Assembly: GCA_027563935.2 (NCBI GenBank)
Contig: CM050451.1
Coordinates: forward strand, 29,713,565 to 29,777,564
Source of the DNA: Costus lasius
Lineage: Eukaryota; Streptophyta; Magnoliopsida; Zingiberales; Costaceae
Length of the DNA stretch: 64,000 nucleotides
Reading direction: 5' to 3'
Shown: in pieces, positions 12,701-23,851 of the stretch
How positions within the stretch are numbered: the stretch's first letter is position 1
How the letters are laid out: the number at the start of each line of letters is the position of its first letter
Translations under genes and position numbers: made by a program
The notes under the pieces: model-generated
Seen by the model: the letters and a program-made list of their open reading frames with translations, nothing else
Databases searched by the model: none
What the model was told of the DNA's origin: nothing

Positions 12701-14343
12701 ATTATGATTTTACTATTCACTATCAGGAGGGTAAGGCAAATGTGGTTGCAGACGCATTGAGCAGGCGGCCTGTGACTTCTATGGCTGCACTTCTTGTGCA
12801 GGAGTGGCGCTTGCTTGATGAGTTCAGTAGACTTCGATTGGATGTGACACCTCGTGGTAATAAGTGTTTTGTTGCTGCACTTAGAGTTGAGTCTGATATT
12901 TTGCAAAAGTTGAGCAAAGCACAGTTGGTTGATCCTGAAATTTTGAAATGGAAAGAAAAACTGGAGATGGGATTGATTGAGGATTTCAACCTATCCACAG
13001 ATGGTTTGCTTAGGTTCCATGGAAGGGTCTGTGTCCCTGAGGACCCTAAGTTGAGACAGGAGATTTTAGCTGAAGGCCACAGTTCTAAGTATTCTATTCA
13101 CCCTGGTAGTACCAGAATGTATCAGGACCTGAAGAAAAGTTTCTGGTGGCAAGGGATGAAGAATGATGTGGCGCAGTATGTGGCTAGATGTTTGACATGC
13201 CAGACGGTTAAAGCCGAGCATCAGAGACCGGGTGGATCCCTCCAATCACTTCAGATTCCTCTGTGGAAATGGGAAAATATCAGCATGGACTTTGTCTGTG
13301 GATTACCTCGGACCAGAAAAGGGCACGATGCTATTTGGGTTATCGTGGACAGACTTACTAAGTCCGCCCACTTTTTGCCTATCAAGATGACTTATCCTTT
13401 GGAGAGGCTTGCCAGGTTGTACATTGACGAGATTGTGAGATTGCATGGTGTTCCGGTGGATATTGTATCTGACCGCGATTCCAGGTTCTTATCTCGGTTT
13501 TGGAAGAAGCTTCAGGAAGATTTGGGCACCAAGCTCAGTTTTAGCACTGCATATCACCCGCAATCTGATGGGCAGACTGAGAGGACCATACAGACATTGG
13601 AGGACTTGCTGAGATCTTACATCATTGATTGGCATGGTGAGTGGGATAGAGACTTAGCCCTGATTGAGTTTACCTACAACAATAGTTACCACTCTAGTAT
13701 CCAGATAGCCCCGTACGAGGCATTGTACGGAAGAAGATGCAGAACTCCCTTGAGTTGGGAGGAAGTAGGTGATAGGACCTTGCTCCAGTCTGATGCTGTG
13801 CAGGAAGCCACAGATAAGGTAAAGATTATTCAAGAAAAGCTAAAGGCTGCACAGGATAGGCAGAAAAGCTACGCTGATGTGAGAAGGAGACCTCTGGAAT
13901 TCATGGTGGGAGAACATGTATTTGTTAAGGTTTCTCCGACAAAAGGTGTGATGCGATTCGGAAAGAAAGGGAAATTAAGCCCTAGATATGTGGGTCCGTT
14001 TGATATCATCGAGAGGGTTGGACCTGTTGCTTACCGATTAGCCTTACCGCCATCCTTGGAGCATCTGCACAGTGTGTTTCACGTATCCGTGCTTAGGAAG
14101 TATTGTCATGACCCGTCACATATCTTGGATTCAACACCTTTGCAAATTGATGGAAATCTGACTTATGTTGAAAGGCCACTTAAGATTGTGGATAGAAAAG
14201 AGAGAGTCCTTCGAAGCAAGGTGATACCTCTAGTGAAAGTTATTTGGGGAAATCAGTCCGTGGAAGAAGCTACTTGGGAGTTGGAAACCGATATGAGAAA
14301 GGATTACCCACATTTGTTTGAACCTGCTCCCGATTTGCTTTAG
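9730..14343 (+). CDS. gag-pol: Intact gypsy Gag-Pol polyprotein, 1537 residues
   Basis: One open frame encodes everything needed for reverse transcription and integration. The first residues form a glutamine-rich coiled coil (about 25-85), then a capsid-like segment (about 105-290), and two CCHC knuckles ([14 protein letters not shown] near 337, [14 protein letters not shown] near 357). The protease motif is LFDPGANLS at about 418-426, with proline after the catalytic aspartate where Thr or Ser is usual. Reverse transcriptase has LRSGYYQL and FIDD (near 754). RNase H has YTDASGKG (near 900). Integrase has its HHCC domain (about 1115-1156) and DDE core (MDF near 1187, SDRD near 1247, TDGQTE-type glutamate near 1283). 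The C-terminus (about 1480-1532) resembles a chromodomain. The start is the first ATG after the leader. No stop or frameshift is present. Confidence 0.96.
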   Translation: MVRPKGNADNQMAGFMRALESMSSMIQQQGALIQQQAQAMQEQQQMMREQREQHQEFQQQLLQQNRDQQQEFHQQMQQQMQSQSHSQSQPAEKENVGSSQENVHKRYAQLVKEFQRMNPPAFYGSPGPRAAEDWLADLDKIFAVMRCSEEDKLCLSVYMLKGNAEMWWKGVKRLATEKGDTVDWVYFMRKFNDKYFPPSMNEEKEVEFIHLVQGDLSVAQYDIMFTQLSKYAPHLVSTEELRARKFQRGLRKDIRDRIVALHLETYAEVLERALTVERSISEQAVVIAPTPVVETAAPVPQSHEKKQYKHKDKKGRHHPYQKNFKSARGDTVEGRKCYHCGSSGHEIKDCYKKSGACFRCGKAGHRIKDCPQLKSSSQGTDKPTVQTRVYAIAEKDARASKSVVEGTLFVFDQLARVLFDPGANLSFVSVHFVRYLPVAPETLDCAISVCTPMGDSLVTDVLYPDCMLRIEEYDLFVDLILLDMLDYDVILGMDWLSSYHATLDCFEKLVTLNLSDGHQLHIKGLIADQGLHVISFLHAQRLLAGGCKGYLAHVKVQDEPVSDLAYIPVVNEFSDVFSDELSGLPPDREVEFSIDLIPGTAPISKAPYRMATSELAELKKQLEELLEKGYIRPSASPWGAPVLFVKKKDGSLRMCIDYRQLNQVTIKNKYPLPRIDDLFDQLQGATVFSKIDLRSGYYQLKVREEDVVKTAFRTRYGHYEFLVMPFGLTNAPAVFMDLMNRMFHHLLDKCVVVFIDDILVYSRSAQDHAQDLRRVMEVLRSKRLYAKASKCEFWLEKINFLGHVISGQGVSVDPAKVEAIISWGRPTNTFEIRSFLGLAGYYRRFVEGFSKLVGPLTKLTRKNADFIWDVKCEESFLELKKRLTSAPILTIPSGGEGFTVYTDASGKGLGCVLMQHGKVVAYASRQLKEYESNYPTHDLELAAVVFALKIWRHYLLGQTFDLYTDHQSLKYIFTQKELNMRQRRWMELIKDYDFTIHYQEGKANVVADALSRRPVTSMAALLVQEWRLLDEFSRLRLDVTPRGNKCFVAALRVESDILQKLSKAQLVDPEILKWKEKLEMGLIEDFNLSTDGLLRFHGRVCVPEDPKLRQEILAEGHSSKYSIHPGSTRMYQDLKKSFWWQGMKNDVAQYVARCLTCQTVKAEHQRPGGSLQSLQIPLWKWENISMDFVCGLPRTRKGHDAIWVIVDRLTKSAHFLPIKMTYPLERLARLYIDEIVRLHGVPVDIVSDRDSRFLSRFWKKLQEDLGTKLSFSTAYHPQSDGQTERTIQTLEDLLRSYIIDWHGEWDRDLALIEFTYNNSYHSSIQIAPYEALYGRRCRTPLSWEEVGDRTLLQSDAVQEATDKVKIIQEKLKAAQDRQKSYADVRRRPLEFMVGEHVFVKVSPTKGVMRFGKKGKLSPRYVGPFDIIERVGPVAYRLALPPSLEHLHSVFHVSVLRKYCHDPSHILDSTPLQIDGNLTYVERPLKIVDRKERVLRSKVIPLVKVIWGNQSVEEATWELETDMRKDYPHLFEPAPDLL

Positions 14344-14359
14344 AGGACTAAAGCCTTTT

Positions 14360-14372
14360 AAGGAGGAGAGGA
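14360..14372 (+). other. Tekay-type polypurine tract
   Basis: AAGGAGGAGAGGA lies directly before the 3' LTR, 16 bases after the stop codon. Confidence 0.88.
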
Positions 14373-16911
14373 TGTAAGACCCGAGAATTTTGATGTATTA
14401 AACCCCGGTATGTGACTCATTTTGATTATCTATAATCAGGCATTTATTAACCTTGTAGGTGGGATTTTTGGCTAAGGGAAAAAATTATTCTCCTGTGGGG
14501 CAAAAAAAAAAAAATAAGTTGCTGTGGAGGAGTCTTGAACTTGAGACCTTTCCTGTGTATGTTGTCCTGACTACCAGAGTTCCAGCCCAGTCTTTATGTT
14601 ATGTATGTGGGCGCCTACTTATTATGTGAGTATGCAGATTAAAACAAGATCTCACTTAAGTGCTTTCGAAATTCAGCCCAACCCTAGCCGCCCTTGCGTT
14701 TCTTCCTCCCCCTCTCGTGGACGACTGCAGCCGCGCCTTCCCCTTCGTCCAGCTCCTCTTCCGGCGAGTTTTCCGGCGGCGGCGCTTGGCCTTCCGGTGT
14801 GGTGGACGGCGGCGGCGTGTGGAGGCTTCCGACGACTCTCTTGCTCACGGTTTGCTTGCAAATCGTTCCCAAGGCGAGTGGAAGTCTTATGTTACCTGTA
14901 TTCCGAGTATATACCATGTTTTTTTTCTTGCTTTGTGATGGAAAAACGAGTAGGTTTAATTTCCCCTTACCATGAAACCGTGAATGCCTATTTGAAGTTT
15001 CGAAAATCAGATTTAGGGGCTCTAATCATAGGGTTTTTCGTTCTTTACTTGATTAGATGTCTTAGGAGGATGAGTTATCATGATCTTGATCTTCAATTTG
15101 ATTGTATAATGTATTCATGAAAAACCCTAGAGTATGACATGCGCCCATGCCCTAAATTGATGAAATTTCATGCTAACTTTTGGGAAAAACTTAGGATTCA
15201 TGAAATTAGAAGTATAAGGGAATTTATTATGAATTTTATACTATTTTTGGAGCCTTATTTCATGCTGGCCGAAATTTACCCTAGGGGTATTTTGGTCAAT
15301 GTTCAGTTAACTTTTGGGGCAAAGCTGTTATTCATGTAATTGAGTTTATATGGTACTTAAATATGATTTTTGCCTAATTTTAGGAATTTCCTATGCATAG
15401 TGATATGTGTAATCGTTCTCTTGAAATTAAGTGATGGTAATGTGTGCAATGCTTGTAATTAATCTGCTTGAGTGGAAATTCTGTTTGATAACCTAGAATG
15501 TAGATGTTACAATCTAATTGCCTGAAATCTAGGATTAACACATTATACCTGCATGGGAACATTTGTTGAGAACTTAGCATGGTATCTTCCTAACCTGATT
15601 GCATGAAACTTAAGGACTACCCTGTCTAAAACATTTATGCTGTGTAATTAATTGCGAGTGGTGAGTTCGATAAGTTAGATATCCGGGTATTAGTCTTTTG
15701 CTATATGTGTGTGGTGTAAGTCATGTCCATTATGTGTGACCCTGGAGATACTGTGAAGTGGGGCAAAGTGCCACGCCTTGGTCAGGCGGGGGCCACCACT
15801 TGATCTTCCTTCACAGATGTGATTAGTTTAGCATAAGAGAGACAAAGTGCCACGCTACTGGTAAGCGAGGGCCACCTCTTGAACTCTCTGACTGCTGTGT
15901 GACCAATGTGGGGAAACAAAGTGCCACGCCGTGACTTGGCGGGGGCCACCTCTTGATTTACCACATTGTCTGGGTGGGTAGATGGAGATCAGCGTGCCAC
16001 GTCTTAGCTAGACGGGGGCCACCTCCTGATTTCTCCCCTACTGTTTGGCATGCATGCATTCTCCGAGCCCTGACGAGGGAAGGGTCGGACCTTTGTGGTC
16101 ATTTCGTTCTGTTCTGGATTTGGATATGTTAGGATGGGATGTGCATCTACGTATGTGTTCTGTTTTGCCATATGATGTGTAAGTCTCTATTTTGTTTTTG
16201 TTGTATTATGATTGGATTTCGCCATGTGGATTATTTTGTAAGTTTGTATTCTTATCTGTATTTGATTTGATATTTGATAATCGCATTTGGTAAATGTTTT
16301 GAAAAACCTTGCATGCTATTTTTGAATGTATTAATGGAGGGGCTTCATAAGGTTCTCACTTGCGGAGCTGTTAGCTCACCCCCTCTAAAATCTACAGGTG
16401 AGAGACAGTGATTGATACGGCGTTATGCACCTTTGAGATATACTGAGTAGCTTGATGAAGCTTTGGGTTTTGTGATATGGACCTTGTAAACAATTTTGGT
16501 ATTTGAATACTTGTATCTTGATTTTGTTATCTGGGGCCTGCGTGCCTGTATTAGTAGTATTCTGTTTTGGATGATGAATGCTGTATTTTGGTTACATGTG
16601 AGGGCTTAGGCCCATTTTGTTACAAGATTTCGGTTGTGGTATCTTGTCAGCGTTTTGATAGGATTTTATGTTCAGTCTGTTCTGTGATGTGTGATTTTGT
16701 CTCCGTATAAGTATAGTACGGAGTTGTGATCTGATTCGATTATGTTCAGTATTTGATAAGTTGAAATTACTTGTTGTTATGAATCAGTAAAGCATGTGCC
16801 TGTATGGGAATTTTCCCGAACCTAGTATGTACGTATACATGCTGCCGGATTTTTGTATAAGTTTTCAGATCTTTTATTCCCTAGCTTTGTTCGTAGTATG
16901 ATCTTGGCTTC

Positions 16912-16947
<36 letters not shown>

Positions 16948-17019
16948 TTTAATCTTCTCGTGACGTTCCTCGTATGATTTCCGCGTGAAATTCGGGGTTA
17001 AGTATCGAGGGGCGTTACA
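14373..17019 (+). repeat. Tekay-type 3' LTR
   Basis: 2647 bp, nearly identical to the 5' LTR. Only six substitutions are seen, and the T run is 32 instead of 34 (16914-16945). Confidence 0.95.
15751..16041 (+). repeat. Array of four covarying hairpins in the 3' LTR
   Basis: An exact second copy of the 8303-8593 array, shifted by 7448 bases. All stems are preserved, as expected for a young LTR pair. Confidence 0.85.
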
Positions 17020-17024
17020 TATAG
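17020..17024. repeat. Target-site duplication of the Tekay-type element, right copy (TATAG)
   Basis: TATAG directly follows the LTR end GGGGCGTTACA. Confidence 0.95.
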
Positions 17025-17271
17025 ACGCTAGCATAAGGCAAGCGACATCAATGCTATCATTGACATGCTTTTCATAAGCTTCCCGAACCGCCCTTGCGGC
17101 GTTCGCAGCGGGTTGAGGCGGTATAGCCGTCTCGAGGACATACAGTTTCCTCTCAGCCTTAAGAACAATCTTAAGGTGTCCGTACCAGTCTGAGAAGTTT
17201 GGCCCAGCAAACTTCTCCCTTTCCAGTAGGGATCGCACATTGAAGGCTGTGGTGTTCGTTGCTGCAGTAAT
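17020..17271 (-). pseudogene. gag: A1 gag, N-terminal part
   Basis: The first roughly 80 residues of gag lie here and continue at 6924 after the gypsy insertion. They include the segment RSLLEREKFAGPNFSDWYGHLK, characteristic of copia gag (UBN2-type). No ATG stands where copia B has its initiator. The frame reads ATT ACT GCA GCA ACG and is preceded by an in-frame TAG that is part of GTTGTAG. A2 has the same arrangement, so this is a family trait rather than a private mutation. A start supplied by splicing or a non-ATG start is possible but unproven. Confidence 0.82.
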
Positions 17272-19032
17272 CTACAACAATGCAAGAACAGCAAGGTCAG
17301 TATCAATGTTAGAATCAATTCAGGACTTAAGAATGATTCTTTTCTCACTATTTTATCTGACTAAAAAATCCAGTAAAACAGTCCGAAAGAGTGAAACTCT
17401 TTTAGTGAGATGGGATCCAGATTTCATACTTGGTCTCCGCGTCCCGCTCAGGCGAGATAAGATGCACAGAGAGTACAAGCACTAATCTCTGGTAGGCAAT
17501 CCCTGCCAATCGCCAACCCGTGCGATTCCCCTTCATCTGGGCAATCCAGCAGACTGTGCCAACTGAGTTGGTACAACACAGTCTCTGATCCCACAGATGG
17601 CTGCCTCCATATAGCTACCATATGCTCAATATGTAGCCTACATGGTCAAGCTGACCCGACCTACTCCCTGGACCACCACGTGCTATGCTGAGCAACGAGA
17701 AGCGATAAATCCCTTCTCTGTAACACGCAGGTGTAATCACACACCGTCTGAAGATAGATGGGCGTGCCCACTGAGTGGGTACAACACGGCCCCAACGATA
17801 GTCAGAACAGTGAGGTTTCACGTCAGAAGGCTTACGTGCTTGATATTTAACGTTGGATTTTAACGGTCCTTTTATCTTCTTACTATCATTCAAATCCTAT
17901 GGTGATAGCAGAAGAATAAATCATGCAGTTACTAAATTACTGAAACAGTAAATTAAAAGCATGATGATCTTATGTGGTAAAAGCCCATTAAGCCTAAGTA
18001 AGACCTTAATAAACTTAAGTCTTCACTTGAGCTCTTCTTGGGTCTTTTGCATTTCCTCTGGCCCAACCCGGGCCCAAGCGCCCACTGCAGCTCAGGTGCG
18101 CCCACCAGGTAAAATGCGCCTGTCCTAGAGTCGAACCCTAGACCTCCCACTAGTGAAGCCACTTGCTGCATGCGCCTCTGCCAAGTGTGCTCTGTGCTCA
18201 TGTCTGATTAAAATACAATTTAATCTATCTAGACATGATTGACACGCAGGTCAATTACACTTTATAAATTAATTAAAATGTGATGCGCAGATCACAATAA
18301 TAATTTACAAATAGTAATCCAGGCATGCAGGCCCCAGCACAGCACACATTAAATATAGGCAGCCCACATAAGATTAAATAAACAATCATTACTCATGTTA
18401 TACAAACATCATGTGATCCATCCAAGAAAATAAAATTTTTGAAAAACCCATTGGCTTCATTTTATTTCCTTATGTGCCCTACTACCTTACAACGGTCCAT
18501 TAATAGGGATCCACTCATCAGACCTAGTCAGACCCACTGCCCTTGCATGCACCAAGTCATAACCGACTTGAGTCGACCTCATGGTCAACAATGCATGCGT
18601 GAAGGGCTGAACGTCCCTCATGAGTTTAGGCAAGCGGGTGTGACCCCGGGCCTTAATCATGGGCGTTCATCTGGTTGTCTCAATCAGACATCGCTACACG
18701 CCTTTCAGCAGTCGACCTATAGCCACCTCATGCTTGCGCATAGGTGCCATCAGGTCGACCCATCTAGGCTGTCAGATGGTCTGATCAGACATTTGGGTCT
18801 ATACTAGATGATTACTTCAACCCTAATAACCCATCTAAGTTTACAGCAGGCGCTAAGATCTAGTGAGGGGCGCGCAAGTCATGTTTTGAGAAAACTACAA
18901 CAAGCGCCAACTTGCATGCAAGCGCCAATGTAAAACATACATGAAATTTTTGCATGCACTTTAGATCTAATCATATGCGCAAACAAGGATCACAAAAACA
19001 AGCAATCATATGCATCATACAAGGAAACCATG
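17272..19032 (-). other. A1 untranslated leader
   Basis: About 1.76 kb separates the primer site from gag, with no credible long open frame. It is nearly identical to the A2 leader (39288-41060). It contains three two-tier hairpins at 17760-17792, 17551-17584 and 17435-17471 and ends in GTTGTAG, which resembles a splice acceptor. Leaders this long are unusual for copia elements. Confidence 0.75.
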
Positions 19033-19044
19033 GCTCTGATACCA
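19033..19044 (-). other. A1 primer-binding site
   Basis: The minus strand reads TGGTATCAGAGC, matching initiator tRNA-Met, two bases inside the 5' LTR. Confidence 0.92.
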
Positions 19045-19046
19045 AT

Positions 19047-20724
19047 TGAAGGTTCCCCTAAGGGGGCGAAACCCTAAACATGCGTATATAATAAAACTTG
19101 CATGGGCGGAATCATAGGATTTCTAGGATCGCATGTATGAACATAGATTAACTTAAAGATTTGACACAAGGATCATACCATTGCCATTTCTTGGATGGCG
19201 ACTTGGAAGCAGAGAATGATGCGGCTCTCCTCCAAAGCGTGCGCACACAAGATGGGTGATCGCCTACTCCTTGTCGATCCTTGTGCTAGCAAGGCTCCAA
19301 GGTCTCCTGATCACGTGAAGGGAGAAGAGATGATCTCTTTTGCTTGGTCGAGTCCTCCTCTTGTCGTCAACCTTCACACACGAGAGAGTGAGTCGTCGTG
19401 AGCAAAAAAGGGGCGAGAGGCGAGGATAGGAGAGAGCTCTTCAAATGTGAGGCGTGGTCTCATTTTGAGATCATGGCTTCTAAAAATAGCAAGCCACCAC
19501 ATGCGATCATGTGTTCACACCAAGTGAACGATCGCAATTTCCTCTACCCTTGAACCATGCGCTCACTTGATGAGCCGGTTCATTTCATTTGGTTCAAGGA
19601 CCAAATTAAGCCAAGCCTTGATCCAGATCACATTAAACCAAAAGGCTTAAGATCTGACCATTCACCTCTTGATGCTCTTGATCTCACCGATCTAGCATCC
19701 AATCTCTCGATCGAAGCTTACCGATCTCAAGCCCTAATCAATCAAACATGATCAGACCAGATCTCACTTACAATCAGAGTTTAAATCCCATTAAACTGAA
19801 CCAAAACAATTCAGTCGACACGATCTGACATAAGTAAGCCATATCATCAAATTGTGCGACCCTAAGGGTTTCCTTTAAATATCGGTAACGATAACTCACG
19901 TTATCACGATCAGTGAGGGGTATCTAGCAAAACATCACTGTCTCCCGATATAAAGGAAAGAGTCTTCCAAGACTACACCCAAACCACAGCACAAGTGTGA
20001 ACCCAAGTCACTTGACATATGTGTTTCCTTTGCCACAGGATGTTCTTATTGGACAAGCGTGTCAAGCCTGTAATTCCAATATGATGAGAATGATTAGATC
20101 AGATGAAACATAGTCATCTGGGTATGGCCATACACTTTCTCAATCATCTCATCCAGGGGGCCCCTATAGAACATCACACTCCAATCAAGGAGACGGCAAT
20201 CCTATATCTATCACTAGTGCCCTAACATGACTCATGTTCATTATCCAAGATAGTCTATAACCATTATGTTTCAAATGATATTGAACTACCTCAAAATAAT
20301 GCCAATCATCATTTAGAAATAGAAGTGATCTCAAGTCAAAGGAAATATGCCACTTGTTTGCATATAAGGATTATTCACATTGTGACAAGCAATTGAATAT
20401 CCTAAGTAGGGTCTGTCCAGTACATCCAATGTACCCATGAGTCTACATCTTATTCCATGCTCGAAGCATCCTATAAGATTAGAACACATATTAGTCTCAA
20501 TCATATCAAGGCTGTCTCATGTTCACCAAGATATCTCGACTAAGGACAAAACTGCATGTCAGCCAAGCTGAACAGCATTGAGACATTATTCAGAAGTATA
20601 CATATTGCAGCAGATGATGTAACAACCTGAATAACAACCATTGCCTTTATAAACATAGAGTTTATACATGATATTGAAATAATCCCAAGGCCTCAAACAT
20701 TAGCCTTAAGGGCGTACCCCAACA
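19047..20724 (-). repeat. A1 5' LTR
   Basis: 1678 bp, with plus-strand ends TGAAGGTTCCCC and GTACCCCAACA. It is almost identical to the left LTR apart from about a dozen base differences and the 14-bp block missing on the left. Confidence 0.94.
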
Positions 20725-20729
20725 GGACA
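20725..20729. repeat. Target-site duplication of A1, right copy (GGACA)
   Basis: GGACA directly follows the LTR end (CCCCAACA) at 20724 and matches 1568-1572. Confidence 0.95.
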
Positions 20730-23670
20730 AAGCTTGATGGTCACTGTTAAGGATAAACTCATTATGGATCAAGTAATGCCTCCAATATCTAAGAGATTGA
20801 ACTACAGCATAAAACTCCTTATCATAAGTTGAATACTTCTGTTTTGCCTCATTGAGTTTTTCACTGAAAAAGGCAACAGGGTGACCTTCTTGACTGAGGG
20901 TCCCTCCTATGCCAATCCCAGAGGCATCACAGTCAACCTCAAAGACTTTGCTGAAGTCAGGGAGTCTGAGGACTGGAGCTGTGGTCATTCTCATTTTGAG
21001 TTCACTAAAGGCTCGGCTAGCAGGTTTAGTCCAAGTAAAATCTCCTAGTTTCAAGCAACTAGTGATAGGGGCAACAATAGTACTGAAGTTTCTAATAAAC
21101 CTTCGGTAGAAGGTAGCTAAGCCATGGAAGCTCCTAACTTCAGTTAGAGTTTTGGGTTCTGGCCAATCTAGGATAGCTTGGACCTTAGAGGGGTCAGCTT
21201 GAAGGCCCTACTCAGACACTATGAACCCTAGAAAGACAACACTGCTAGAGAGGAAAGAACATTTCTTCAAGTTAATGTAAAGCTTCTCTTTCCTAAGTAG
21301 GTCAAGGGTTCTTCTGAGATGGTCTAGGTGAGCTTCCTTAGTTTTGCTAAAGATTAAGATGTCATCAAAATAAACAACTAGGAATCGACCTATATACGGT
21401 TTCAAGACCTGTGTCATCAGCCTCATAAAAGTGGAAGGGGCGTTGGTTAAGCCAAAGGGCATCACTAACCACTCATATAAACCATCTTTCATTTTGAAAG
21501 CGGTTTTCCATTCATCTCCTTCTCTAACTCTAACTTGATGGTATCCACTCCTAAGATCAAGTTTGGTGAACCATCTAGACCCAACTAGCATGTCTAACAT
21601 ATCATCCAACCTAGGAATAGGGAACCTATATTTCACAGTTATCTTGTTTATGGCACGGCAGTCTATGCACATGCGCCAACTGCCATCCTTCTTGGGGGTC
21701 AAGAGGGCTGGAACATCACATGGGCTAAGGCTTTCCCTAATGTAACCCTTGGCTAATAGGTCATCTACTTGTCTTTTAAGTTCAGTGTGCTTAGTAGGGT
21801 TCATCCTATAATGAGGGAGGTTGGGTAAAGTGGATCCAGGGACAAGATCTATAACATGTTGGATATCCCTAAGTGGGGGTAGGCCATTAGGTAAGTCTTC
21901 TGGGATAAGCTCACTATAGTCTTCTAGGATGCTTTCTACCTCAGGAGGGGTTTTGGTTTCAGTCTCAGGTGTGGCCTCTTTAATGATAAGGGTATAGAGA
22001 GGTTGGTCTTCTAAGCATTCCTTAGCAAAGGTTCGGGGTTGGATAAGTTGGATGGTTGGTTTTGTTTGTTTGGGTTCTTCTATCTTACCTTTGCTAGTGG
22101 AGGCTCTAAGTTCCTTAGGTAAGGAGGGCTTAAGCCTGATTTTCTGCCCATTGTGATTGAAGACATAAGTGTTGGTCCTACCGTAGTGGACAACATCCAT
22201 GTCAAAAATCCAAGGGCGTCCTAGGAGAATTTGGGCGACATCCATTGTGATGACGTCACACCATATTGCTCCTTGGTAGGCACCAAATTGGAGTGGGACA
22301 AGGCACCTATGGGAAACAGGAACGCTAGTCTGGTTGACCCAGGAAATACTATAAGGCTTAGGGTGAGGTTCTGCCTTAAGATTGAGTTTAGTGACTGCTA
22401 CTTGAGAGACGGCATTCAAACTGCTTCTTCCATCAATTACTACTTTGCACATGTGACCATGGCATTTTGAGTAAGTGTGGAAGATGCTGGTTCTACGCCA
22501 GTCTTCAGTAGGAGTGGGGTTGATCAGGGTGCACCTGACTACTCCCAGAGTGTTGAGGAAAAAATCCTCTTCACTATCACAGTCATTTACTTCAACATTA
22601 CAGTAGTTAGGATCTTGTTCTAAGGTTTCTTCAGGTTCAGCTTCTGGGTCTACATGTTCCTCAGTCATAACCATTATCTTTTTAGGACAGTTCCTTATAA
22701 GGTGGCCTGGTTGTTTACAGTTGTGGCAGACAACCGAAGTTTGGACTGGCTTGGGTTTAGGGGTTGAAGAGTTGGGGTGTGAACTGCTAGGAGAAGGCTT
22801 ATGGGTTAACTTTGAAGTCATAATTTCCTTCCTAACCTTAAGTTGGTGTTGTACCTCAAGGGCTCTTTGGTAAGCTTCTTCTATAGTGTCTATTTGGTAG
22901 AAGGCAAGTCCTCTTTTGATCTCTGGTTTAAGACCATTTTTGAACCTACTCAAGGTAAACATTGGATCTTCATCCATTTCACTCCTTAGCAAAAGCTCAT
23001 CAAATTCTACCATGTATCCTTCTACAGTTAAGTTTCCTTGGGTAAGGCTACTAGTTTGATCAAGAAGCTTATGGTGAAAGTTTAGAGGGACATACTTTTC
23101 TCTCAGTCTAGTGTTCATCTCTTCCCATCTTGTAATGGGGGGTTGTCTAGACCTCTGCAGGCTTCTTTCTACATTACTCCAATAGAGTCTAGCAAAACCT
23201 TCAAGTAGGCATTTGGTAAACCTAACCTTAGAGTGCTCGGGCATCATACTCCATTCGAAGTATTGCTCGAGTTTGGTTGCCCAGTCTAAGTAATTTCTAG
23301 GATCAAGGGATCCATTAAAAGTGGGCGGGTTAAGTTTCACAGCATGTGTGTAGTCATCCCTAGGTCGAGGGTTGTGATTGTTTTGGACAGGGTGTCCTTC
23401 CCAATCAAAGTTTTGATGATTGTTCCTAGGATTGTTCCTTGGGGTTTGTTGCCTTTGCATAGGTTCTAAAGGATCTCTAGAGTGGTGTTCACTAGGAGGG
23501 CAGCTAGGAGATCTATTCCTATGAGACTCTTCTATTTCTTGCACCTTATCGTGGAGTTGATTTATGTTGGTGTCTACATTGTCCAACCTTTGAGTTAAAG
23601 ATGCAATCATCTCAGCTAAAGTTTCCAAGGTCATGGGTTGGGAGCTTTGAGCCTTAGATCGGGTCTGCAT
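20725..23670 (-). pseudogene. gag-pol: G1 gag-pol, proximal part: gag, protease, reverse transcriptase, start of RNase H
   Basis: The open frame could begin at 23769, but the start at 23670 (MQTRSKAQ) is preferred: the 33 residues before it are hydrophobic and unlike gag. Gag occupies about the first 300 residues, with a retrotransposon capsid-type segment and one CCHC zinc knuckle (CHNCKQPGHLIRNC, near 22730-22690). The protease motif reads VIDGRSS where this group usually has DGGS or DSG, so it may be inactive. Reverse transcriptase follows, with LDLRSGYHQ and the catalytic YFDD (near 21385). A TAG at 21210-21208 interrupts the finger-to-RNase H link. The frame then stays open without another stop to 20725, where copia A1 entered RNase H after DHQAL. 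A single nonsense mutation plus the insertion account for inactivation here. Confidence 0.87.
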
Positions 23671-23832
23671 GGTTGGTTTTTGAAAAAAGGATTTATAGAA
23701 AAAATATAGGGCTACTAGATATAATAGCCAATTATGAAAATCCTTTTTTCTCAAACAACCTAGTTCCAAAAATCACCTAGAAGTTAGAAAATTAAGTTTT
23801 GAAGGCTTAAAAATTCTAATCTAGGAGCCTAA

Positions 23833-23844
23833 GCTCTGATACCA
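23833..23844 (-). other. G1 primer-binding site
   Basis: The minus strand reads TGGTATCAGAGC, complementary to the 3' end of plant initiator tRNA-Met. It lies seven bases inside the LTR boundary and fixes the element's orientation as minus. Confidence 0.85.
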
Positions 23845-23851
23845 AAGATGA

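Larger units (their letters stand above)
6925..17019 (+). mobile_element. Intact Ty3/gypsy element, probable Tekay/Del type
   Basis: A complete 10.1-kb element sits in A1's gag gene, flanked by TATAG on both sides (6920-6924 and 17020-17024). LTRs are 2649 and 2647 bp, with six substitutions and a two-base poly-T length change by eye. It has an initiator-Met primer site, one uninterrupted polyprotein gene and a purine tract, so all parts needed for autonomous transposition are visible. The long LTRs, single frame and chromodomain-like C-terminus suggest the Tekay/Del chromoviruses; that placement is inference. Within A1, the LTR-divergence order agrees with the nesting. Confidence 0.95.
1573..20724 (-). 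mobile_element. Ty1/copia element A1, interrupted by a Tekay-type gypsy
   Basis: This minus-strand copia element entered G1's RNase H sequence. Both flanks carry GGACA (1568-1572 and 20725-20729). LTRs are at 1573-3236 and 19047-20724. Without the gypsy at 6925-17019 it is about 9.05 kb. Order in element direction: 5' LTR, primer site, a leader of about 1.8 kb, gag-protease-integrase-reverse transcriptase-RNase H in one frame, purine tract, 3' LTR. Integrase before reverse transcriptase is diagnostic of Ty1/copia, and the proteins resemble TNT1-94-type polyproteins. The two LTRs show about a dozen substitutions plus one 14-bp deletion by eye, so the insertion is fairly young. Confidence 0.93.

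Noticed and set aside
12508..12906. 132-codon minus-strand open frame
   Set aside because: It is antisense to the RNase H/integrase part of an intact polyprotein and has no support of its own.
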